Source: Orthonyx spaldingii
Lineage: Eukaryota > Chordata > Aves > Passeriformes > Orthonychidae
Reading direction: 5' to 3'
Assembly (NCBI GenBank): GCA_013397795.1
Contig: VZTJ01001390.1
Location: forward strand, 595,085 to 659,084
Length of the DNA: 64,000 bases
In this document: piece after piece, positions 27,601 to 38,600 of the stretch
Numbering within the stretch: position 1 is the first letter of the stretch
Layout of the letters: each line of letters begins with the position of its first letter
The notes under the pieces: generated by a model
The model's database searches: none
Seen by the model: only the letters and a program-made list of their open reading frames with translations
Told to the model about the DNA's origin: nothing
Translations under genes and position numbers: made by a program

Positions 27601-27809
27601 AAAGCAGGGCAGCTCATTCCACCTGGTCCGTGGCTTTTTCACCACTCTGGGTCTCTCAATTACTAAAACATCATCCATGAAGGGCTGTTTCCCCAAGCAG
27701 GGGTTGCAGGAGACCTGCAAAGCCCAACTACAGCCCAACTCAGCTTCCAAATGATGCCATGCACAGGGGAGTGGTGATGAGTTATCTCGTGGCTTGAGGG
27801 GAAAAATCC

Positions 27810-27877
<68 letters not shown>

Positions 27878-29592
27878 GTATTAGTATAGAACCACNTCCA
27901 AGGTCATTGACTCCAAGCATTAACCCAGCACTGCCAAGGCCACCACTAAACCATGTCTCCAAGTGCCACATCCACACAGCTCTCAAACACTTCCAGGGAT
28001 GGTGATTCCATCACTTCGCTGGGCAGACTGTTTCAGGGCTTGGCAGCCTTTTTGGTAAAGAAATTTCCCCTAATTTCCAATCTAAACCTCTTGATGCTGT
28101 TTCCTCTCCTCCTGTCCCTGTGCCCTGGGAGCAGAGCCCGACCCTCCCGGCTGCCCCCTCCTGTCAGGGAGTTGTGCAGAGCCACAAGAGCCCCCTGAGC
28201 CTCCTTTTCTCCAGGCTGAGCCCCTTTCCCAGCTCCCTCAGCCACCCCTGGTGCTCCAGACCCTTCCACAGCCAGGGTAAAAAACTCCTTTTTTTATGTT
28301 TTAAATTATTAATGTTATCATACTGGGAGAGACACTGGCTCCTGGAGCGTGCCATGGGCTGTAGGGTGCAGCACAGCCCCAAACAGGGGTAAGATCCCCA
28401 CCCCTTGGCAAGCAAACCACAGCAAGAAGAGCCATTCCCAAAGGAGTCCTCTCGTGACTGTAGGAGAAAAAACCCAACAACCCAACAAGAAACAAAAAGG
28501 AAAAAGTTATAGAAATGCTTTAAAAGTCCCTGGCTGAGTCATTGGGTTTGCCAGGTGCTGGCTGTTCGCAAACGAGGGTGAAACAATGCGGGTGCCGGAC
28601 ATGGGCCGGATCCGGCGCTTCCTTGCGGCTCTCCCATTGTCCAGGAGAACAATCCCTGCTCCTGCTGGAGAGCAAAGGCCCCCGACGTGCTGGCAGCGGG
28701 GTGAGAGCCAGGTCTGCTGGGCTGGGTGAGTGCAGAAGGCTGGGAAAGATGAGTGGGTTTCACATGCCACTGCTGCAGGGATGTTCGCGGATACACGCAC
28801 ATGGAGCTCTGCACCCCAACATTCCCCCAAAAAAATTAATTTCCCCAGGCTCTTCAGCTACCACAGAAAGTTTCCTAAATGGATCAGTAACAGAACAAGG
28901 GTTTGGAAGCAGTTTTATGCCTCCATTGGCAAACAGACGCAAGGAAAGACCCTTGGGTGGGTGGGAAAATCAAAGAAGGATTTTTCTTTCTGTTTTAAGA
29001 CTGGGATCAATGTTATTAACACTCAGAAGTTCTTGTGGTAGGGAGCAGAAATACATAAACAGTCCATGGAACAATTTAAGGAGGACAAAAAATGATAAGC
29101 AGGAAAATAAAGCCATACCTGGAAGCTTGTGGGCCATTCCCTAATCCCTCTGAGGTCACTGCTACAAGAATCCAGCTCGGGAATCCCAACCCTGCAATGC
29201 TCACCTGGCCCCCACTCACACCTTGCCTGGGGTATTTTCTGCATTTCTCCCTTTTTTCTCCTTTGCACAGGTCAGGATTACAGGGATGGTTTGGGGACAG
29301 GCACAGGGAGTAGTGGCTGTGGTGCCCGAGCCTCCTCCCCGGTAGCAGCCAGGACTCATGGACCCTCCCCATCCCTGCGCTGGGGGAAGGAAAAGGGCCT
29401 GAATCCACCAGAGGCACATTTGGGCTAATAATGTCTAATTAAGACTTTCATTAAAACCCATCACACTCATTAGAAAAAAAAGTTAACAAGGTTTTCCTGG
29501 ACATTTTCCTCGCAAAATTATTACAGAGGTTAATGGATGCCTTCACTAAGGCATAATTTAGGAAAAATTACACTTTTTTTCTTTTTCTCTCT

Positions 29593-29633
<41 letters not shown>

Positions 29634-29634
29634 N

Positions 29635-29666
<32 letters not shown>

Positions 29667-32600
29667 CCTATTTCAGTGTTTCTCCTCCACAATGTGGCCG
29701 TGGTAAAACTGGGCTGCCTGTTCCACCCAGTGGTGGAAGCCGGGAGATCGCTGCCAGGCAAAGGCAAAGCACCTCCAACCAAGGGGATCATCCCTCCCTC
29801 CCTCCGCCAGGATTCGGCAGGAGCTGGGAGCGCTGCCACTTCCCAGCGCAGCCCGAGCAGGGAGAGCGGCTTGGGCTGATGCAGCATGGGAGAGGGGCAG
29901 GAAACTTGATATTGTGCCAAAAAACAGAAACAAAAGGGGAATCAAAAAAAGGAGAAAAAGGCCCATTTTGAGCAGTCGGAGGTCTGTGGCTCAGCTAAGC
30001 CTGCAACGAAACACCCCCTGGGACATCTCTGCTGCCCTTCAGGGTGCAAAGTGGCCCGGCTGCTCTGATTTGGTCTAAAAGCAGCTTTTGGGATGGTCAG
30101 TGGGGTAGTGTGACACAGGTGCCCAAGCCCCGGGGAGCAGAGGCACAGCCATGCGCGGGGAGGAGGAGATCCACAGCCCCAGCATGCTGACACTGCCCAG
30201 ATGTGGGATGCTGGGCAGGAGAAAAGCCTGAAATCCCAATCCCAACCCGCAGGGAAACATTTTCCCTGGAAAAACACCTAAATCATCCTGAGCATCTGCT
30301 GTAGATGCTCCCTTCTCCCCAGCTGCCAGGCAGATACCCCAGTGTGCATCAGCTGCTTGTCCACAGGTTTGGAAAGGTTTGGGAACAAACTGGTTGACCT
30401 AGACCTGGTCCCCAGGAAAGGGCTTGAGGAAGTGCTGATGGTTTTTAAGCCCAAATATTTATTTTTTGTCCCCAGCCTTTGTTCTACCTCTAGCCCCACT
30501 CTGGGATGCTGCTGGCCTCATCCCGCGCCCTGCTAAACCAAATCCAAGGACAGGTGGAATGAGAGAGGGGCAGGGCAAGCACTTTCTGTTTACATCTTTG
30601 TTTTTCCCCTCCTGTTTTAGAGGAGAAAATCTTTAAAAAAAGATCACTTGTAGGCCAGGTAAGCTGGAATGAGATGCTGGAGTGGTGGGGAGGAGAGAGG
30701 TCAGCACAGAGGCTGGAAAGAAGATGATTCCCAACCACGGGGAAGTGCATGGACCAGCAGATTCAAAAAAAACCTAAAAATTAAGCCATCCTTAAAAGCA
30801 AAAAAAGAGGATTTTCTGCAGCCCCTGCCAATGCCTGGTGTGCTTACCCTGCCCCAGGCATCCAGGCAGCTGGGCATGGAGCTGCAGCACACTGGGATGG
30901 GATGGATACAGCCAAAGGCACAGGGAGCAGGGTCCTGTGTCCCCATGACCTCCCTTGGTGCCATTCACCCATGGGACAAAACCAACATCACCTTCATCAC
31001 CCAAGGAAACCTCTACTGGGTGCCCCAAAATGGTGCAGGGGCACCAGGCTGGACCATGGAGCAGGGAAAAGGCAGGCAAGGGCACAGCCAGAGACCAAAA
31101 AGCCCCAGTTCTCAACACAAGCAACAATTTCATTGGAAAATCTTGACAATTCCCTTGTTTTAAGTGATAGCAAATTGTTCTACTACTAATTGCAAAATGT
31201 TCGCAATTATTTAAAAAATCACTTTATAAATCACATTGCTTCCAATCTTCCGTGATGGGCAAGTAGAGGAAATCAATAATTATCACCAGGGCTGCTCGGC
31301 AGGAGGGGAGGATAACAGGGGAGCCAGCATGGAGCTGCTCACTCCTCAACATTCAAGGTCGGACGTGCCCCTCCCGCTGCTCCTTTCCCCAGTCCATTCC
31401 TCCACACAAAAGGCAGAAGGACACAGAAAGGAGACAGAGAAATCAAAGGGATGAAGGAGATCAGGACAAACCCACACAGAGCTTTGGCACATCGGTCAGC
31501 AGGTGAGGAAGGATGGGGGGACCCGGCTGGAGACGGGATAGGGGATGGGCTGCTGTGTGGAAACCAGGGATGCCTGGAACCTGCTTGGCGAGCAGCCTTT
31601 GCACTGCAGGCATCACAGCCCAGCTTTGCTCTTGTTCTGTGGGGTTTATTTTGAGTTCTTCCCCCTGCTAGGTCAGATTTCCAGCTGCTGTAGCACACAG
31701 GCCAGCAGCGGCAGATCGGAGGCTCCCAAATGCGCCAGCACAGGAATTTGCCGGGAGGGGAAAACTGAAAGGGAGACAAGGCCGGGAAGCAGCAGGACTG
31801 CTCCCTCACCCCTTCTTCCTGGGTTTATAAATACAACATAGAAATTCTGCACAAAGCTGGTTCAGTCCCAGACTTTTTCCTTCTCTATGCACCCGAGTTA
31901 GTGCCCGGCACTGGGAAGGTCAGAGACAAAGCCAGCGTGATTCCAGCAGACAGAAACACAGTGCCCGGTCCTCCAAGTCAGAAGGGATGAAAGCCAAGAG
32001 ACACAACTGCCAGCATCCTAGTGAGGGGTTCCTTTGCCATCGTCAGGTTTCAAACACCAGGGGAGAAAGGGTTTAACAATCTTCCTTGAGGAGAAAAAGC
32101 AAAATCCACTCGGCGTGCTCATCCAAGGCTTCCCCCACCTCGCAGTGATCCCCGCTGCCGCCTTCCCTCCCACCTCCTCCCCAGCAGGATGATGCATTGC
32201 CCCTTGACCAGGCAGGCAAGCCATAAAGCAGGGCTGAGGGACGGGGCACAGCAAGACGAATGGATTTAATATCAGCCCGAGCAGAGCGTGGGCTCTCTGC
32301 ACCAAATGAATTATTCATTCGGGATTCAGGCAGAGCCTCGTCTCGCACTGACCCACCAACCCCAAGGGCATGGGGTGGCCAAGGGGACGGGCTGGGCACT
32401 CCACTGGGCTTTGGGGTGCAGCTGAGAGCTGTGCCAGGGAGTCTGTGCCAAACCAGCCCGGGACGGGAACAAATAACAGGGCTGACCCATAAAGACAGTT
32501 CCCCTCTCTCCCACGCCCATGCTGGCACGGTGGTGGCAGCAGCCCCTCATCCCTTTGACCCCAAAACACGAGGACAATCTGCTCAGGGCTCCGAGTACCC

Positions 32601-35600
32601 CCAACGAAGATGACGTTGTGCCTGTGCCTCCCTCGAGCCGTAAGTGCTGCTAAAAGCCAGGATTAATGAATCCCTGAGTGCTGCAACTCCAAAGTCAGCA
32701 CGAACCCACTCGGGTCTAATGGCCCCGTGACAGGCACAGCCTCCTTCCCAGGGGAGCGAGGGATGAGACGGAGCTGGCGGAGTTAAACAATCCAAGCCTA
32801 TCTTTTTCCCCAGCACGCAGGAATTAAGCCTATTTTTTCAGCCTTCAGATACTGAGGGGGTTTTTTTGGGTTTTTTTTTTTGCCTTGGTGACAATTCCCA
32901 CAGGCTTGCTAAAGTGTCTCATCTCAGGTTGATGAAGGCTTGGAGCAGATGTGAGGAGTGTGTGCTTCCCAGGAGCCAGGCAAACCAGGCATGGGAATAC
33001 AGCCCCTTCAGAGAAAACAAAGTCAAACAGAAAACTAAGGAACTTTTATTTCTAAACTTTGCAATGTACCACCTCCTGCCCACCAACCTCCGTGAAGGGC
33101 AGCAGTGGGCTCAGGTCTTCCCTCGCCAGCTCCAAGGTCCATGGGGATACAAGGAGCAGCTTGATGGCCAATGAACTAACACGGAGCCAGAGTCCAACCC
33201 AAGGTCAGATCTTTACTCAAACGCAGTTAATTTTCCAAAATTCCTGATGTTCACCCGGGATCAAGCTTTTAGGAGGAGTGTTAGTGAACTCGCAGGGGAT
33301 GGGGGATATATTGGGTTTGGGTTCCTCAGCAGCATTGAGCAGGGCCTTCAGACACACAGATCTCATGCAATCCCAGCCTTTTCTCTGTCCTGACATGGGA
33401 ACTGGAAAATACTCACACAGGACTGGGCAAGGGCAGCCATCAGAGCTCTCCTCCACAGACAGCATCTTACCAGCACCCATGGAATCATCAAACAGCACAT
33501 TCCTGTCATCACAGATGTGCCTGGTGCCGTTTAACACCCGCTTGCCCTGCACCCACAGCATACTCCGGTGCCTTTTAGGATCCTACATGCTGCCAGTCAA
33601 TCTATAAAGGATATTTCTACTCCCTTGGAGCTGCCAGGATACCTAATCTTTGCCTCAAGGAGTCTGAATACAAAGCACACTCCCCATGCAAAGGCAAAAC
33701 GCTCACCAGGAGCTCAGCAGTTTCTCCCTGGGGATCAGCACTGCGGAGCGGGAGCACAGCTGGAGACAGGCACTAGGGCACAGAAAACCCAACAAATCCC
33801 CAATTTCCTGGGGTCTGCTTGGTGTAGCTTTGGCAGCATGAACACTTCACAACCCTTATGGAGTTTGCACAAGAAAAGAAATAAGAAAAGCCACGGAGAT
33901 GGGTCCAACACCCACCCTCAGCACGTTTGCTCCCACGCCTCTCATCCTGCTGTTGTCAATCCTCTGCCCTTCCCCAAGCATTGAGAAGGTGCATCACGGT
34001 CCTCCCAGGGGTCAGGAGCACTCAAGACCCCACCTTCCTCAAGCTGGCAGAAAGGTCAACACCACCAAAACCCACAGTTTTACATTATCACTGTTTTCCT
34101 CCATTTCTGGCAAAGTGACATTACTTCCCAATTCCAGTGTTTAGCTAAAATTAGTATTTGTTTTCCCACGATGAGAAATGTCATTTTGCCATATAACCAT
34201 GTGTGCTTTCTATGTGTTGGTTCAATAGCAGAGGAACGTCTCGCCAGAAATGCTCGGTTCGCAGAGAGCCCTCCCTCCAACAGAGCGCTTCAGCTCCTCA
34301 GAGAAATCTCCTGGTGGGAACAAACCACCACAAAACTCATAGGAATCCCCCGACCACGCTGTTTGAGAAAGGATTCTGGGGGTTTCCTGGTTGTTGGAGC
34401 CCTGGCACGGGAAGGTGTCGCCATCCTCACCTTGGCCAGGTGGGAATGAGGCTTTGCATGGTGAAAACTTACACAAGTTCCCAGGTTTGGAGCAAGCCAT
34501 CAAACAAGCTTCTCCACAGCCTGAACGCCAGCTTTGCCATTTACACATACCAGAGTTACAGGTGGAGAAGAAACACCTTGGGGGACTCCCCAAGGAGCAT
34601 CACAGCCAAGCCTGGTGTACACACATTCCACCATCTGCACCAAAAGAGATTCAAGTCAGACCTCTTCCCATCACAACCCCCCAAACCACCCATTAAGCAC
34701 TTTGACCTTCTCCTTCGTCCCAAACCCTCCTTGTCCTGGTGGTGCTGACCTTCTAGAAGCTATTTGGAACTGATGAGACAGGATGAGCAAAAAACCCCTC
34801 TCCTCCCCTCCTTCCAAGCAGCGTGCAAAACCAACACCTTAATTTGGGAGAGGAGAAGGAAAGGGTGGTCAATAGAAAAAAAAAATAACGCTCCAATGGT
34901 ATTTGGGAAATATTCACCACAAGGGCAAAAGGAGATGAAAAGCAGTAAGCACAGTTTCCATATTTATAACCTCACACTGCAGGACTCCAGCACGCTGGTG
35001 GCACGGCCGGGGAACCCAAAAACCAGCACAACAATTCCAATTAATGCCGAGAATCAGAGCAGCCCCACGGCAGCCGCTCAGCTCTGCCGGGGAAATAACG
35101 AGGCAGATGAAAGAGCCCGGCCAGCGAGCGCGGCACTTTGAAGACACCACATCACAGAGGTGGCTTCCAGCAGGGTGGCACCGGCACTGCCACCCACACC
35201 CTCACCACGCTGCTCACTAGGTCTGGTCACTGACCAGAGCACACCGAGAAACCACAGGCTGACCACTGCTCCCAAGTTCCTGCCTGCTCCCTGGAGCAAA
35301 ACCACATCAGGGGAAGCACTGCCCACTGCACAAAACAGTTTGTTTGGGGACAAACATTTTCCCCTAAAACAAACACAAAGGGCTTGTTGCCCAAAGCCAG
35401 CCTTACCTTTGCAGGCCACGTTGTTCTCGGGCTCGTAGCCAGCCTTGCAGGTGCAGCGGCCGATGGGCACCATCCACTCGCCGTCACCGTTGCAGTAGAG
35501 CTTGATGGGCACGTCCACCTCCTCGGCGTTGGGGATGCAGGTGCCACGTGCTGTCACCAGAGAGGTGCTCTCTGCCCCTGTCATCGTCTCCGGGAAGATG

Positions 35601-38600
35601 GCGAAGTTCTGCACCACACTGGGGCACTTCTTGAAGAAGACCCTGACAGACAGCAGAGACATGCAAGCCCCGTAGTCCTGGAAAGCCAGGTAAAAGCCAT
35701 TGCGGGTCAGGGGCCCGAAACTTCTCACTTCTGTGTTCACCTTCATCAGCCGGCCCCCAAAGTCCACCTGGGAGAAGCTCTCGTCAGCAGCGATGGTGTC
35801 CACTTTGAGGTAGGGTGCCTCCGTCCAGAAGGCGGACTTCTTCGTGGCAATGACAGAGTCTGTCTCGTAGTAGTAGAGGTTGAAGGTCTCCTTGCAGGAG
35901 CCGGGCACGTTGGGGAGGCTGCTGCAGTCCCGCACGGTGAAGCGCATCTCGGTGTAGATGCGGTGAGCCCCGCGCCGGTTGATGAAGGTGGTGAGGAGCC
36001 AGTTGTTCTGGTTGGGCTCGAAGACGTTGCACACCTGGTACGTACGGATGGTGTTGAGGTTCTCGTCGTAGCCACTGACTTCTTCCCACTGCAGAAAGGA
36101 GCAGGGAGAAGCGGTGAGAAGGAGGAAGAGGCACCGGCGACGGCCGCTCACCCTGCACAGGGCAGGCCTGGGAGGGCGATCCCAAAGCTCCAAAGGGGAT
36201 GAGGAATGTGGTTATGGGCATACAATGTGCTGCACATGCAGAAACAACAAGCAGGCCAGGACCAGAAGAAATCCCCATCCTCTTACCCCTCCGTGTCTCT
36301 CCCCATTGCTCCCAATTAATGTTAAATGTCTTTTCCACGTGGGCAACTGCCTTAGCTGCCCTGAGAGGCTGTAAAAAGGGGAAGAAAGATGGCCCAGGCA
36401 CCCGGAGGCAGGACGGAAGGCAGCACACGAGGCTACAGCTTCATTACTGCCCGAGCCAGCACGAGGGCTAGAGAGCGAGCCTGACCCCAAGCTCCCGGCA
36501 CAACGGGATCATTTCCCCCGGCAAAGAAAACCAACTAAATAAAACATTACTGCTGTGGAGAGAGGGAATATAGATTAGCAATTCGATTTATAGAAGGGCA
36601 TTAATATAATCCAGGCTACAATTTCAATTAAGGGACAGCGGCAAACTGTGAATAGTCTATGATGGCATTAGAGTCCTACAGACAGATTTACAACCTCATA
36701 ATCCATTCATTTTAACTAATCCATGTTTACAGTCTCCTCATAACAGCATTATTCATATGACAATCTTTAAGCAGCTCCCTCAGTATCAGGGATAATTTCC
36801 AGGAGCGATGCTGCAGCAGTGCTCACGCCAGTGGGGCACAACGGTGATGCCACCCTGCCCTGTCACACCGAGTCCTGACGAGCTGATGCACCACAACCAA
36901 CCCTGAAACCTCACAGATTTTTACCCTCTTCCCTTTTCCACTGAACAACCACATTTCTCAACTCATCCCCAGGCTTCCCTCCTGTGAACCACAGCATTGA
37001 TGTAACACAACACAGGTTTTTGTTTTGTTTTCAAAGCAGGGTCCTCCTCACGCTGCCAACAAGTGCAGCAGAACATTCACTCCCAGGCCCACCTACCCGG
37101 CTCTGCTACACTTTAAGCCAAGATCAGAGCTCAAGGCTGCACACTGTTGTTAAGCCATGGTTACCAAACCAGCAATAAAGCCTCCCTCGTCCAGCCCAGT
37201 GCTCTTTCCTCTCATCCCATGCTGGGAAAGCACTCCAAAACCCCCTCTCCCCATGCACAAGGCGTGGGGATTCAGTGCCCCTTCATTACCAGACACCTTT
37301 TCAGAGTAGGAGCTGTACAATCCTCCCTGACCAAGGCAGCTGCCATTGTTTGCTGTGCCACCTGGGCTTTGCACTACAGCCCTGCCTCCAATTAAGGCCA
37401 GACAAGCTCTCCTCCAGAATTAATCCCAGTCCCACGGCTCCGCTGCCTTCACTGCAGGAATCCTCCTCATCATCCTCAAAAACCTCAGAGCCTCAAAACT
37501 CAAAGCCAAAACCTGCCAACAAACTCTGCTGCACTCCAAGGTTTCCTGCATTTAGGAACAACATGAAATGCCCCTTGGAAAATCCTCTGTAGGGCCCAGG
37601 GCCAGATGCTGGCACTGCCCTGTGCATCCCTTGGGTTGAGCACTCCTGGTACCAGGCACTGGGAGGAGCAGGACCCTGTGGCTGGAAGGACCCACAGTGC
37701 CAGCAGCTGCTGCCACCAATGCTCTAACAGCAACAAATGCATCATCTTGATGAGATGCTACTAAATAGTTCACAGGGAGCTGGGGATTAAGTCAACGTTG
37801 CTCTCTGTCTCCACTAAGATTTAAAGCACGTCCATCAGGAAGAGCAGAAGGAAAGACCACATCCTGCCACAGCCCATCCTGGGGGACCACAGCCCCTGCA
37901 GCCTGGCTGGCATCAGTCCCCAGCACGAGCATCAACAGCCCCCCGAGCCTCAGCCAAACCTGTGAGCTGGGGTGAACAGCCCCTCTGGGAGCTCAGCATG
38001 CCATGGGGAGGTGCCACCACCCAAAGGAACCCAAAAGGGACCCAAAGCCTGCACGGAACCCATGGCAATGGCAACTCCAGGGTCAGGAGAGGTGGCTCAT
38101 CAAACCCCTGTGCCCCTAGCCCCTAGAGAGATGAGAGCAGCCTCAGAGCTGACACCCTGAGCTGCCAGGAGTCCCTGACCGTGTCAGGAACAGCGTGACC
38201 AGCAGGACCAGGGCAGTGACCATCCCCTGTGCTGGGCCCTGCTGGGGCACCTCCAGTCCTGTGTCCAGTTCTGGGGCCCTCATGACAAGAAGGACACTGA
38301 GGGGCTGGAGCATGTCCAGGGAAGGAAATGGAGCTGGAGAAGGGGCTGGAGCCCCAGGAGCGGCTGAGGGAGCTGGGAAAGGGGCTCAGCCTGGAGAAAA
38401 GGAGGCTCAGGGGGACCTTGTGGCTCTGCACAACTCCCTGACAGGAGGGGCAGCCGGGGGGGGTCGGGCTCTGCTCCCAGGGCACAGGGACAGGAGGAGA
38501 GGGTACAGCCTCAGGCTGGGCCAGGGGAGGTTTAGGTTGGATATTAGGGAAAATTCCTTTCCAGAAAGGGTTGTCCAGCTCTGTCATAACTGCCTGGGGC

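Larger units (their letters stand above)
16283..35406 (-). other. EPHB1: EPHB1 intron 3
   Basis: This 19.1 kb intron separates the ephrin-binding exon from the cysteine-rich exon. It contains an assembly gap with flanking purine repeats (16345-16811), a CR1-tail tandem array (19976-20350), CR1 fragments (20350-20540, 24330-24485, 25651-25715, 27886-28275), a (TTA)n run (27811-27878) and a poly-T tract (29595-29666). No open frame here resembles a known protein. Stretches 16812-19975, 20541-24329, 25716-27810 and 29667-35406 hold nothing I can name. Confidence 0.85.

Noticed and set aside
29537..29971. 144-codon plus-strand frame starting with poly-Phe
   Set aside because: The first part is the poly-T tract with an N; the rest has no recognisable domain.
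35384..36202. 272-codon open frame on the plus strand
   Set aside because: It is the exact antisense of exon 3; high GC at third codon positions removes stops on the opposite strand. It resembles no protein and lacks its own signals.
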